NCBI GenBank assembly: GCA_037127315.1 | Contig: JBBBDQ010001685.1 | Span: 101,001 to 165,000, forward strand | Length of the DNA stretch: 64,000 nucleotides | Origin: Ascarosepion bandense | Lineage: Eukaryota > Mollusca > Cephalopoda > Sepiida > Sepiidae | Reading direction: 5' to 3' | In this document: positions 50,640 through 62,650 of the stretch, one piece after another | How the letters are laid out: each line of letters begins with the position of its first letter | Numbering within the stretch: the stretch's first letter is position 1 | Notes under the pieces: model-generated | Database searches by the model: none | What the model was told of the DNA's origin: nothing | What the model saw: the letters and a program-made list of their open reading frames with translations, nothing else | Position numbers and translations under genes: made by a program

Positions 50640-53432
50640 AGTTAGTTAATAAATTAATATAATAATAAAAGTTAATAAATTGATATCATAATAAAAGTTA
50701 ATAAATTAATATAGTAATAAAAGTTAATAAATTGATATAATAATAAAAGTTAATAAATTGATATAATAATAAAAGTTAATAAATTAATATCATAATAAAA
50801 GTTAATAAATTGATATAATAATAAAAGTTAATAAATTAATATAGTAATAAAAGTTAATAAATTATATATCATAATAAAAGTTAATAAATTAATATAGTAA
50901 TAAAAGTTAATGAATTGATATAATAATAAAAGTTAATAAATTAATATAATAATAAAAGTTAATAAATTGATAGAATAATGAAAGTTAATAAATTAATATA
51001 ATAATAAAAGTTAATAAATTGATATAATAATAAAAGTTAATAAATTAATATAATAATAAAAGTTGATAAATTATATATCATAATAAAAGTTAATAAATTG
51101 ATATAATAAATAAAGTTAATAAATTAATATAATAATAAAAGTTAATAAATTGATATAATAATAAAAGTTAATAAATTGATATAATAATAAATAATAAATT
51201 AATATAATAATAAAATAATAATTATATAATTATAATAAAAGTTAATAAATTGATATCATAATAAAAGTTAATAAATTAATATAGTAATAAAGTTAATAAA
51301 TTGATATAATAATAAAGTTAAATAAATTATAATATAATAATAAAAGTTAATAAATTAATATAATAATAAAGTTAATAAATTGATATAATAATAAAGAATT
51401 AATATAATAATAAAAGTTAATAAATTAATATAATAATAAAGTTAATAAATTTATATCAGTAATAAAAGTTAATAAATTGATATCAATGAAGGTGTTAATA
51501 AATTTAATAATAAAAGTTAATAAATTGATATCATAATAAAAGTCCGCCAATAAATTAATATAATAATAAAAGTTGTTAATATATCATAATAAAAGTTAAT
51601 AAATTAATATAAATAAAAGTTAATAAGTTAATATAATAATAAAAGTTAATAAATTAATATATAATAAAAGTTAATAAAATTATATAGTAATAAATAAATT
51701 GATATAATAATAAAAGTTAATAAATTGATATAATAAAAGTTAATAAATTAATATAATAATAAAAGTTAATAAATTGATATAATAATAAAAGCTAATAACT
51801 AATATAATAATAAAAGTTAATAAATTATTATAATAATAAAAGTTAATAAATTGGATATAATAATAAAAGTTAATAAATTAATATAATAATAAAAGTTAAT
51901 AAATTATATCATAATAAAAGTTAATAAATTGATATCATAATAAATAATAAATTAATATGTCGTTAATAAATTGATATCATAATAAAAGTTAATAAATTAA
52001 TATAATAATAAAAAGTTAATATATTGATATCATAATAAAAGTTAATAAATTAATATAGTAATAAAAGTTAATAAGTTAATATAATAATAAAAGTAATAAA
52101 ATTAATATAATAATAAAAGTTAATAAATTGATATAGTAAATAAAAGTTAATAAATTAATATAATAATAAAAGTTAATAAATTTATATAATAATAAAAGTT
52201 AATAAATTGATATAATAATAAAAGTTAATAAATTATATATCATAATAAAAGTTAATAAATTGATATCATAATAAAAGTATAAATTAATATAATAAAGTTA
52301 ATAATTAATATTATCATAATAAAAGTTAATAAATTAATATAATAATAAAGTTAATATATTGATATCATAATAAAAGTTAATAAATTAATATAAATAAAAG
52401 TTAATAAGTTAATATAATAATAAAAGTTAATAAATTAATATAATAATAAAAGTTAATAAATTATTATGTAATAAAAGTTAATAAATTAATATAATAAATA
52501 AAAGTTAATAAATTGATATAATAATATACACAAATTGATATATTAATAAAAGTTAATAAATTAATATAATAATAAAAGTTAATAAATTGATATAATAATA
52601 AAGTTAATAAATTGATATAATAATAAAAATAAATAAATTAATATAATAATAAAAGTTAATAAATTGATATAATAATAAAAGTTAATAAATTAATATTATA
52701 ATAAAGTTAATAAATTGATATAATAATATTATTAATAAATTAATATTATAATAAAAGTTAATAAATTATATAATAATAAAAATTAATAAATTAATATAAT
52801 AATAAAAGTTAATAAATTGATATAATAATAAAAGTTAATTAAATTGATATAATAATAAAAGTTAATAAATTAATATTATAATAAAGTTATTAATAAATTG
52901 ATATAATAATAAAAGTTAATAAATTAATATTATAATAAAAAGTTAATAAATTGATATAATAATAAAAGTAATAAATTAATATAATAATAAAAGTTAATAA
53001 ATTGATATAATAATAAAAGTTAATAAATTGATATAATAATAAAAGGAATAAATTAATATAATAATAAAGTTAATAAATTGATATAATAATAAAAAGTTAA
53101 TAAATTAATATAATAATAAAAGTTAATGAATTGATATAATAATAAAAGTTAATAAATTGATATAATAATAAAAGTTAATAAATTAATATAATAATAAAAG
53201 TTAATAAATTAATGTAATAATAAAAGTTAATAAATTGATATAATAATAAAAATTAATAAATTAATATAATAATAAAAGTTAATAAATTGATATAATAATA
53301 AAATTTAATAAATTGATATAATAATAAATTTAATAAATTTATATAATAATAAAAGTTAATAAATTGATATAATAATAAAAGTTAATAAATTAATATAATA
53401 ATAAAAGTTAATAAATTGATATTATAATAAAA
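50640..53432. repeat. 2.8-kb AT minisatellite, ~26-bp unit
   Basis: Roughly a hundred copies of a unit close to AAAAGTTAATAAATTGATAT plus AATAAT. A G/A choice at one position (TTGATAT or TTAATAT) alternates irregularly. Many units have single-base or short indels. There is almost no G or C apart from one G in AGTT and one in TTGAT. Confidence 0.95.
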
Positions 53433-53749
53433 GCTTTAAAATGGAGCGAAAATTTTCCATTCTTTGAAATCCAGAAAGTAGATTTCTCACCATTGTTTTT
53501 ATAATATTTTATTATGAAGCAACCAATATTTTTCAAAAATTTACATCGAAAATTATTTACTAATCTTGCAAGATTCTAAAGAAACTGCTTCTAAATTATC
53601 CGAAATAAAGACTTTTTTTTTATAACATGTACTTTTGGGGTGTAGCTGACCATGACGTTCCACGCTTTCCTTTTCATCAGTTATCTGTGTATTGTTATAA
53701 ATCCTTCTCGTGGACATTTTACTTGCCGTCTACACGATTTTGAATTTCT

Positions 53750-54240
53750 TTTTTTACATTTCACCCCAAAGAAGGTGAGGCCGATACTATTGCGGTCGAG
53801 GTTACAGTGAGAAAAAAAACAAAAAAAAAAAAACAAGGCACAAGTGATGTCGAAGAATTGATATAGTAGATGACAATTGACGTTGCATTTAAACTTTTAA
53901 AGATTGTAGCTCTCGAGGAAGTAAGTAAACGGAAGCGTGGTCCACAGGCGGGAACTGCGAGAAAATAAACTGTTGGAGTAAAAGACGCGGTTATATTTAG
54001 CTATTTCAACGGTAAACGGGTGGTATCTATATGCCAATCAAGTAGCACGCGGAAATTAATGTGGTTGGGTCATTAGGAAAAAAAGCTCGTCAAGGCAGTT
54101 GCCATGAAATATTTGTAGAAAAGACAGAGGGAAACCACATCACGACGAACATATGAGAAAATGAATGAAGTAGATATACCAAATTAAGATAGATTACATT
54201 GCAAATCCTTCTTAGGATTTTGTTTCCTAATCGATCAATA
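53750..54240 (-). mobile_element. LINE-B degraded copy
   Basis: Starts with the reverse LINE-B tail (TTTCACCCCAAAGAAGGTGA). Minus strand then has ATFNV-like, RRICNVIYLNLVYLLHSFS and MWFPSVFSTNIS, corresponding to LINE-B IQRRICNV..LQPLSHRRDV. Heavily decayed. Confidence 0.72.
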
Positions 54241-54918
54241 ATTACTCTCCCACCCCGATGATTAAGATCACAGTTTAATCTGCCATTTAAACTGTAGCTA
54301 TGGTGAAAAGTAATCGATTCAAACATTTCTGGAATGAGAACGAAAATTGAACTCCGTTCACCGTTGCCACTTTCCACTACCCGCATGTTCTCAATACAAG
54401 AATTACTAAGAGATTGGGGATTATTACATGTAAATCTAACTTGATGATAATTTTACGATATAAATGTTTTGAAAGTCAGGAAGAAGAAGATTGTCAGTGA
54501 TCAGGAATTAGTGAAAATATTACGACCAAAATTAAGCTATTATATTTACAATGCAGGTTTTGGCGTTTCTTTAAATGCATTCATACTAATTGTTCTGATA
54601 AACTTTCCTCTTTGATACCCAGACTTCATTAACATAAGCGCAGTAATAAATTTGCGACAAGAACTCTTCATTTTACAGTTTAAATGGCGAGATGTAAACA
54701 TTAGTTCTTTGTTAGCAATTTGCATGTGGAATCTCTTCCTGTTTTTTGATCCCCAGTTAACTTTGATCTTTAAAAATCTAAAGATCATTTTTGATCTTTT
54801 TTTCTTCTCAGTTCCTGCTCTTGTTTTTGCTTCATAATAATGTCTTTCTTCTTTTCATATTCTCACCACTCAGTAACCACATGTATTTTATTGGCGTTAT
54901 GGCTTTGCTTTTGGTCAG

Positions 54919-54926
<8 letters not shown>
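54241..54926. other. No gene seen
   Basis: Mixed-composition DNA; open frames at 54546-54788 (-) and 54652-54837 (+) show no motif. Confidence 0.35.
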
Positions 54927-54990
<64 letters not shown>

Positions 54991-55206
54991 GTGTGTATAT
55001 ACATATATACGTGTATATATATATATGTCTATGTATATAATTGTATATAATTGTAATATGTCTATATATACAATTGTAATATGTCTATATAAATAATTAT
55101 ATATGTATATATATATATATACATATAATTATAATTATAATTATATATATATGTCTATATATATAATTGTATATAATTGTAATATGTCTCTATATATAAT
55201 TGTATA

Positions 55207-55242
<36 letters not shown>

Positions 55243-55250
55243 TATATATA

Positions 55251-55287
<37 letters not shown>
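54927..55287. repeat. Compound (AT)n/(GT)n satellite-like block
   Basis: TA and TG runs alternate with repeated ATAATTGTAATATGTCTAT-type units (about 55035-55200). Confidence 0.93.
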
Positions 55288-55288
<1 letters not shown>

Positions 55289-55313
<25 letters not shown>

Positions 55314-55470
55314 AATCATATCACCCCAAGCAAGGCGGTAACGCCACTGATGCGCAGGGGGCTACGTAAGGGTAAAAAGATTGGAAAAGAGAAAACCGCA
55401 AACCGCATCCTAAACAGGAAACAAGGGATGAGCCTCTTCACCTGTTCAATAGATGTGGGTGGAGTGTAAT
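55289..55470 (-). repeat. S2 SINE, single unit with tail
   Basis: Minus strand: truncated head (ACTCCACCCACATCTATTG), body, LINE-B-type tail and a ~27-base oligo-A (T run at 55289). Inserted at the edge of the AT block. Confidence 0.88.
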
Positions 55471-55569
55471 TATATACATTTGTCTCATTCAGTAATGAAT
55501 TTGAACAGTCTCGGCTACCGGCGTATGTTTACATTGCATATAACACGTTAAAGTCCGCCTTCATCTAAC

Positions 55570-55702
55570 TAGCGCCCATAGCTCAGAGGTAGAATCGCCG
55601 ACTCCGGTCGGGTTTCAATCATGGCTAGAAGCAATCGGATGTCTAAACGTACTGATGAGCTGTGATAGAGCTAAACAGATCTGTCTGCGGATGACGATAT
55701 AA
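55570..55702 (+). repeat. S3 element with decayed hammerhead
   Basis: The best-preserved S3 head: GCGCCCATAGCTCAGAGGTA (A box, 55571-55590) and GGTCGGGTTTCAATC (B box, 55606-55620), spacer, hammerhead region and GATGACGATATAA. The A box is close to a real tRNA D-arm. Confidence 0.78.
55647..55690 (+). ncRNA. Hammerhead, mutated core
   Basis: CTGATGA and stem III ACAGA/TCTGT with C are kept. GAAA has become TAAA (G12 changed) and stem II is shortened to GCT/AGC. Predicted inactive. Confidence 0.7.
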
Positions 55703-55979
55703 TGGTTGGCGGGGTGTCTATTGCAGACGCTTGCCCAGGCACACTTGTGTTTTTTCAACACTCAGAGTCCACCTATGGTTTATATTGTTGTGCAGAATTT
55801 AGTTACAGTTTCTGGGAGAGATCGCATTATCCGATCTGAACAAGTCTGAACAAGGCCAGTACGTTTAAACCCTCGGTTACGATGACTTGTAATATCGAAT
55901 GAGCACAATCCTCAAAAAGAACCAAATTCACAAACAAGGCTTGGGTAAACTTGTGGTATAGCCTTCAGGCACTTTCCAA
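55703..55979. other. No gene seen
   Basis: Unassigned; may be the body of the tRNA-headed element that follows on the minus strand. Confidence 0.35.
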
Positions 55980-56085
55980 AGGTTCCGCACGCTAGGATCG
56001 CCTCTGATAAGAAATGGATCATTGTGAGATTCGAACCCAGGCTTCATGTTTAGAAATCGAATGTTTTAAGTACTCGGCCATATAT
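55980..56085 (-). repeat. SINE-like sequence with Leu/Ser-type tRNA head (S5)
   Basis: Minus strand TGGCCGAGTACTTAAAACAT resembles the D-arm of class II (Ser/Leu) tRNAs, followed by GCCTGGGTTCGAATCTCA as T-arm/B box. The body beyond about 55980 is unknown. Confidence 0.5.
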
Positions 56086-56109
56086 ATATATATTCAAGAT
56101 TTCAAAATC

Positions 56110-56146
<37 letters not shown>
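56080..56146. repeat. Perfect palindrome flanked by (AT)n
   Basis: ATTCAAGATTT and AAATCTTGAAT are separated by CA (centre about 56112), with TA runs extending both arms. Confidence 0.9.
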
Positions 56147-56564
56147 CTCATTAATTATCTTACTATCGGAGTGTGTAAAACATTAAGTAATAAAAGAGAT
56201 TGCCAGTAGAGAGGAATTAAAGCAAGAATTTCGATCAGAATAGACCTTATATATGCATTATTTATAAGCATAAATTGTGATAGTTTACAAATTCTACGGC
56301 GCCCCATGAGTCGGACAGTAAAAATAAATGCATTTTCAAGTCACGGACGACACACCCTTGGATCGTATGCTTTTACAGTATTCATGAGTCATTCTTAATA
56401 TAATTCGTTAAGTTTACATTCCTCCCAGGGGAATTAATTGCATATATAAATAATAGGACCCTGAAAAAATATAAGTATTTATGACCTGAAAGACGACATA
56501 TTAAATAATAAATTGATATTTGAGAAGTACAGTTTTTGGCAAAAGCATTTATCACCCGTTCAAA
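56147..56564. other. No gene seen
   Basis: AT-rich, unassigned. Confidence 0.35.
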
Positions 56565-57190
56565 TTCTCTCAGACGAAATTTGAAACTGAAAATCGAAAA
56601 TCTTCGAAAATCCGAAAATCTTTGGCAGCCGAAAATCTCTGATAACCGCAGATCTCCGAAAACCTAAAATCTTAGATAGTGAAAATCTTGAATACCAAAA
56701 ATCTCTGATAACCGCAGATCTCCGAAAACCTAAAATCTTAGATAGTGAAAATCTTGAATACCAAAAATCTCTGATAACCGCAGATCTCCGAAAACCTAAA
56801 ATCTTAGATAGTGAAAATCTTGAATACCAAAAATCTCTGATAACCGCAGATCTCCGATAACCTGAAATCTTAGATAGTGAAAATCTTAAATACTTAAATA
56901 CTGAAAATCTCCAATAACCGCAGATATCCGAAAACCTAAAACCTTGAATATCGAAAAATCTCTGATAAAAGCAGATCTCCAATTGCCTAAAATTGTGAAT
57001 ACCGAAAACTTGAATACCGAACATTTCTGATAACCGCATATTTCCGAAAGTCGAAAATCTTGAATAACAAAAATTTCGAATACAGAAAATCTTTAATAAA
57101 CGCAGATCTGCGTAACCCGAAATCTTTCGAAATTGATCTGTAAAACGCAAATATCCAAACCCCAAACACTTATAAAAAGCGAAAATTTCC
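56565..57190. repeat. 66-bp minisatellite with diverged flanks
   Basis: TCTCTGATAACCGCAGATCT starts at 56636, 56702, 56768 and 56834, an exact 66-bp period; weaker related units extend to both sides. 66 is divisible by three, so the minus strand stays open for 210 codons with a 22-residue repeat (AVIRDFWYSRF core). No signal of a real protein beyond periodicity. Confidence 0.85.
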
Positions 57191-57532
57191 AAAAAGTAAA
57201 AAAAAAATTAAAAAAATTAAAAAGTAAGAATAATTTTGTGTAATGGAACTCAGCAGCAGAACAAATTTTGAATTTGACTCCAAAGCTTTACTCAAAGCGT
57301 CTTTCACTAAATTCACTGATATTTGAACGTTTCAACAAGTCAGAATTTTTCCTTGTTTTTTACCGTTATTTTATAGTTGTTTATGTTGAACTTGGAGCCT
57401 GTTTATAGTTGGTGCTTTTCTCAATGTTTTATCTAGAACTAAATATTCCGTTAAGTTCGTTTTATACATTTCACTCGCCAATTTATGTTAAAACAAAACG
57501 TTTTATATTTATTTTTAGTCTTTAGTTAAATT
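57191..57532. other. No gene seen
   Basis: Unassigned AT-rich DNA. Confidence 0.35.
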
Positions 57533-57764
57533 CGTTGCATTCACTTACGTGCAAATACCCTTGAGACAGGTATTAATCCGTCTATTCCCTCCAGCTATGG
57601 GTTAAATAATAGGAGAGATTGGGTTCTATAGCTATGGATGGCAACCAGTCTACTGCAGAAAGTAATGGCAACCTACTGCGGGAAAATCTTCTGACCAGTC
57701 AGTTATGTCTCTTTCGAGACATGATCGCCCAAGCGTGTTTCACGTATGACACTTAATTGAATGG
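57533..57764 (+). repeat. S1 SINE, 5'-truncated
   Basis: Starts at TTGCATTCACTTACGTGC and runs through CAAATACCCTTGAGACAGG to the intact TGTCTC-TTTC-GAGACA hairpin and CACTTAATTGAATG. Head missing. Confidence 0.88.
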
Positions 57765-57796
57765 CTGATCTATATTTCAATGCAGAAATATATTTG

Positions 57797-58612
57797 CCAT
57801 TCTTCTTCTTCTATGTGCCCTGTCCCTTCAGGACGTAGGCGATCATGGATCTCCACGTCTCCCTATCCCTTGTGGCTCTTAGTATGTTTGCTCCTGTTGC
57901 TCCTGGCAACCCCCGTTCCGTCATCCACCTGATCAGGCCCTGCAAATATGTTATCCGCTGCCTTCCTCTGTCTCTCCTTCCTTCTATCTGACCAGTCAGT
58001 ATCAGGTTCTCCAGGCTTTCCTTCCTCATTGCATGTCCCAGGAACTTCAGTTGTCTCTTCCTGATGCTCAGCATCAATTTCCTTTTTGTTGCCATTCTTT
58101 CTAACACTTCGTCGTTGCTTGTATGCTCAGTCCACGATATCCGTAGCATCCTTCTGTAGAACCACATTTCGGCCGCTTCCAGTTTTGTCCTCATTTTCGA
58201 TGATATTGTCCAGCATTCACAGCCGTACTGAAGAACTGACATCACGTAGCAGTCTAGCACTCTTTTCTTCGTTTCTATTGAGATCTTCCTGTGTGTTAGT
58301 ATTTTGCTCATCTTCTGGAACGCGTCCTTTGCCATGCCAATTCGCCTTCGGATCTCCGTGTCGCACTTTCCATCTCCTGTTAGAACACTTCCTAGGTACT
58401 TAAATTCTTGGACTTGTTTGATTCTGTTATCCCCCACCTGTATTTGGCATTTTGGGTTGTATCTTTTGCTGATGACCATGCACTCGGTTTTCTTAAAGTT
58501 TATTTGTAGTCCCATCTTGTCACTCTCCACTGCTACTTTCTGTATGAGATCTTGCAGTTTCCTTTCCGTGTCCGCAATCAGTACTGTATCGTCCGCGTAT
58601 CTTAGTCTAGGC
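57797..58612 (-). mobile_element. LINE-A copy, longest intact frame
   Basis: Minus strand open from about 58612 to 57811: RYADDTVLIADTERKLQDLI, CQIQVGDNRIKQVQEFKYLG, GDGKCDTEIRRRIGMAKDAF, SVLQYGCECWTISSKM, LEAAEMWFYRRMLRISWTEH, SIRKRQLKFLGHAMRKESLE, RRDRGRQRITYLQGLIRWM and a stop after YVLKGQGT. Truncated within the RT palm at YADD, so it lacks fingers and endonuclease. The (GAA)n tail lies at 57799-57811. The intact frame suggests recent insertion. Confidence 0.92.
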
Positions 58613-58627
58613 TAAATCCGAATTATA

Positions 58628-58628
<1 letters not shown>

Positions 58629-58705
<77 letters not shown>

Positions 58706-59348
58706 ATATATATATATATGCATATGTGTTGTATTTATAAATACATATATGTGTGTGTGTATGGATATATTTATATGCATATGTGTTGTATATATAAATA
58801 TATATATATGTGTGTGTGTATGGATATATTTATATGCATATGTGTTGTATATATAAATATATGTGTGTATGTGTGTGTGTGTATGTTTGGATGTATTTAT
58901 ATGCATATGTGTTGTAAATATAAATATATATGTGTGTGCGTGCGTGTATGAATATATTTCTATGCATATGTGTTGTATATATAAATATATGTGTGTATGT
59001 GTGTGTGTTTGGATATATTTATATGCATATGTGTTTTATATATAAATATATATGTATGTGCGTGCTTGTGTGTGTATGGATATATTTATATGCTTATGTG
59101 TTGTATATATAAATATATGTGTGTATGTGTGTGTTTGGATATATTTATATGTATATGTGTTGTATATATAAATATATGTGTGTATGTGTGTGTGTGTGTA
59201 TGTTTGGATGTATTTATATGCATATGTGTTGTATATATAAATATATATGTGTGTGTGCGTGCGTGTGTGTATGAATATATTTCTATGCATATGTAGTGGA
59301 TATATTTATATGCATCCGTGTTGTATATATAAATATATATGTGTGCAC

Positions 59349-59410
<62 letters not shown>
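58629..59410. repeat. (AT)n, then ~60-bp GT/AT-rich minisatellite, then (GT)n
   Basis: TA run 58629-58676. Then about ten units built on GGATATATTTATATGCATAT, GTGTTGTATATATAAATA and a variable (TG)n. A GT run follows at 59350-59410. The many short Y/I/C/V-rich frames here are artefacts. Confidence 0.93.
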
Positions 59411-59411
<1 letters not shown>

Positions 59412-59699
59412 GATTTAACCGTTGACATGTTTCCCTATCGGTACGCTTGGTCAATAAAATGTTTACTTTTTCCTTCACTATCACCTATGATGTCAACTTT
59501 ATAGTTAACAACAAGAGGAAATAATTTTCTCTGGGTTATGCCTTTGATTTTTTTTTTTTTTTAATGTTCTGATAAAATTAAAATATTTGTAATTTACCGT
59601 CTGCTGAGGTGGGCACCAAAAATCTAGCTATTGAAATAAATTATAGTTTATAACCGCCTTAGATGATGCGTTGTGTTTTTCCTTTAGTTAAGATTTTAT

Positions 59700-59747
<48 letters not shown>

Positions 59748-60019
59748 GGAGAAAGTAAAGAAAGGTATGACAAAGTGAAAATAAAAAGTCTTCGCTTCAC
59801 CTGTGTTGTCTTTTAGAACATCATGAGACTAAATTTATGGCGTTCATGCGAAACTACATGAACACAAACGAGAAATGCTTGGAATATTAAATTCTTTCTT
59901 TAAATTCCCAGTATCCCTCATTTATGCCCATATGTGGTCACACCATCGATTTTTCTTTTTTGTGGAGTGATTTTCACTCAGTATAAGGCCCAAGAGTCAT
60001 TAGCGTGATATGGTTACAG
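59411..60019. other. No gene seen; (AT)n at 59704-59745
   Basis: Unassigned DNA with one TA microsatellite. Confidence 0.4.
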
Positions 60020-60406
60020 ATTAAGAGGCATAGCCCCAAGCAAGGTGATAATTCACCAAGAGGCAAGAAGACACCGGAAGTGAAAACGAAAAAAAATATT
60101 AGAAGGAGCCGGAAACCCAATTCTCAGAAGGGAAAATGGGATAACCCTGTATTCTTGTTCAATAGACTGTGGAGGTGTGTGAACCAGGCGATAGGCGAAC
60201 CTATCTACTCCTATTAAGAAAAAAAAATTAAAAAAAAGGTTCAGAATTTTAGGCGAAGACGTTAGAAGTATTGAGTTGAAGTAGATTTTAAAAAGACGCG
60301 AAAATCTAATTCTAAACAGGTCAAGAGTTAAACTCACACTCCTGTTCAATACTGGAGAGGAGTGTAAACTGGACTATAGGTAGGCCTATCTCCTTCTAGA
60401 TTTTAA
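60020..60406 (-). repeat. Diverged two-unit S2 array
   Basis: Minus strand has two old S2-like units. GATAGGTTCGCCTATCGCC with GGTTCACACACCTCC marks one, and AGATAGGCCTACCTATAGTC with GTTTACACTCC the other. The tail (reverse of CCCCAAGCAAGGTGAT) follows at about 60030. Much more diverged than the other S2 copies. Confidence 0.65.
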
Positions 60407-60844
60407 TGTAAAGTGAACCTACGTTGGCATTTCCGATGATTCAATGTGATTTTTATTCTATAAGACTTAAAATCGACATTAAATAAGCTAATAATTCTGA
60501 AATAACGGGATCCACAATAAAATTTATTATTTTACTTTATGAGAACATCTGATTTGTGATACGTGTGAATATCAAAGTCCCATGTAATTTTCCAGTAAGT
60601 AATTTTCTGGTTTGTGGTGAAACAGTTTGTTTGCATTATGAGAATCGACCATACTTTTATAGTAATTATCTCCATAGTTAGCTTTCTCACCAGAAATCTA
60701 TGGTGAAGCACACTACGGATGTTATCCTAGACAGGAGTTAATCCACTCAAAGTGTTATGCGAAGGAAAAAGTGTATAGCAATTATGTGAGAATTGAATTT
60801 CTTATTGTAGCCATGCTTTTCAGAAGTAGCTTGCCAAGTCCACC
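60407..60844. other. No gene seen
   Basis: Unassigned. Confidence 0.3.
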
Positions 60845-61020
60845 AGATGAAGGGAAGATCAAAGGCAACAAAAATGTGGTTCTACAGAAGGATGCTGAGA
60901 ATACCATGGACTTAGCGCGTCAGAAAATTTTAATAAAAAAGGAAAAAACTTTTATATTCAGAATCAGAAAATACTTGGACGCATAGTGAGAAAGACAGCT
61001 TGGAAAATTTAACAAAGTGG
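60845..61020 (+). mobile_element. LINE-A degenerate fragment
   Basis: AATGTGGTTCTACAGAAGGA, TGCTGAGAATACCATGGACT and GACAGCTTGGAAAATTTAAC match LINE-A (MWFYRRMLRIPW onwards) with large internal loss. Confidence 0.65.
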
Positions 61021-61109
61021 ATATTGTTACAAGGATGCATTTATATATAAAAAAGATATTAATAATGTCTAAAAAGTTGTAGTAAGGGATTCATTTGAAT
61101 TATTACAAA

Positions 61110-61370
61110 AATATTTTAATTCATAAAGTCGTCGTAAAAATAATAAAATTAGAAATAGAACGTTTGGAAGATGCTAGAATGTCCAAGAAAATTCGCGTAA
61201 TCTCTAGAGAATTCTAAAGGATTTTAGAATATGCAAATTAGGTGTTAGCCCCTATAAAAATTGGTTTTGGGAAGAGAGAAGTCAGTTGTGAACAGGATTT
61301 GCTGACATTATCAACTCCTGCCAGATTTGTGGATCTGTGCATCCAGCCGACCAACTAAAACCTGAAAAAA
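61110..61370 (+). repeat. Possible solo LTR
   Basis: GC-richer than its surroundings: repeated TAGAAT/GGAAGATG boxes, a TATA box (TATAAAA at about 61253) about 30 bp before GGTTTTGGG, and a CATCCAGCCGACCAACT region near 61340. This looks like an LTR promoter, but no partner LTR, TG..CA ends or duplication could be fixed. Confidence 0.3.
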
Positions 61371-61499
61371 AATAACCCTCATGGAACTAAAAGGATAAAT
61401 AAATATTTTGACTATTTCATTGACCACACTTAAAAATTATTCTTTATGTGCACATTTGAGGATTTCAAAAGTGTATAGCACTTAACTACTTCACTAACT

Positions 61500-61765
61500 T
61501 GACTTGGTAAAGATACGGACCCTTCCTTCCCTTTTGTAACACTTCGCCTGCCAGTAGTAAACTCTACGTTTCTGTTTTGAAAGTCCCTTTCTCTCCACCT
61601 ATGTATCTGTCATCGCACCTGCATTCTCAGCTTTCTATTGCTCCTTTCTAACTAATTTGTACTTCTCACTCTTTTCTAATTAATCTTTTTACAATTATGC
61701 AGCCCCCCGCTCATCAGTGGCATTTCTGCCTTGCTAGGGGTGAAATGATTAAAAAGAAAACAACA
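61500..61765 (+). mobile_element. LINE-B 3' UTR and tail
   Basis: Ends GCAGCCCCCCGCTCATCAG, GCATTTCTGCCTTGCTAGGG, GTGAAATGATTAAAAAG. Almost only the untranslated tail is left. Confidence 0.7.
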
Positions 61766-61767
61766 AA

Positions 61768-61785
61768 AAACAACATTGTAAATTT

Positions 61786-61845
<60 letters not shown>

Positions 61846-61965
61846 AAATTTACAATGTTGTTTTTGTTGTTAAACAAAAAATGATATATATATATATATC
61901 ATATATTTGTTGTTAAACACAAAATGATATATATATATATATATATATATAATTTTGTGTTTATC
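61768..61965. repeat. Nested palindromes built around (AT)n
   Basis: ACAACATTGTAAATTTTGTG (61770) and its inverse (61843-61862) flank a TA run. A second ATATATCATATATTTGTTGT / TTGTTAAACAAAAAATGAT pattern repeats to 61965. Confidence 0.85.
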
Positions 61966-62577
61966 GTAAATTAAATATTTGTATGTGATTTAACTCTAAG
62001 TTTTAGTCAATCATTTTTTTCTTTTGTTACACTTAACACGTAACAAAATATTGATGGCAAACGAAATACGTAAAGCAGTGAACCACTTATCTGAAGAGCT
62101 CGTGCGAAAAGAGGGTGGAACGGAGGAGTTGGAGGGATGTCAAAAATGATTACATTACTAAAAGTTGTACGTGAGAGGAAGTTGAGGAGAGCCATGAAGA
62201 GACAGCCACACCGCATATGGAAGTTTGCCAATCATCGCCCCGCAATGAGGTCTGTTATATACGTTATTGTCACCATTTTTTAAAAACTGGCACAAGTTCG
62301 TAAATCCAGCACAAAGTCGGCCATCTCTTTGCGGTCTGCTAGGCAACCTCAGTAAATTTGCTCAATCGAGAAGCGCTTAATTGTAATTGTGTCTCCTGGG
62401 AAAGAGAGTTCATGAATGAACGGTAAAAATGAATGAGATTTTATTGGGTTTAAAGTGCTTACAGCTAAGACTATTTCGCGCACAAATATTTGTAACGATA
62501 ATGAGTAAGACTGTGACAAACAGGAAGGGGCTTGGGGAATTTATGAGAATATGTCTAAGAGGAATAGAACAGGCGGT

Positions 62578-62578
<1 letters not shown>
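61966..62578. other. No gene seen
   Basis: No repeat or convincing frame identified. Confidence 0.35.
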
Positions 62579-62632
<54 letters not shown>

Positions 62633-62633
62633 A
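62579..62633. repeat. (GAAA)n microsatellite
   Basis: Uninterrupted tetranucleotide repeat about 18 bp before an S1 SINE. Confidence 0.95.
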
Positions 62634-62650
62634 GCAGTAAGGGAAATATG

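Noticed and set aside
57811..58530. 239-codon frame as a host gene
   Set aside because: All motifs are those of a 5'-truncated LINE-A; it starts inside the reverse transcriptase and has the LINE tail.
58607..59504. Many short frames rich in Y, I, C and V (or H and T)
   Set aside because: They are translations of GT/AT repeats.
62007..62346. Minus-strand frames near 62.0-62.3 kb as a small gene
   Set aside because: Short, overlapping, no motif, no convincing initiation or splice context.
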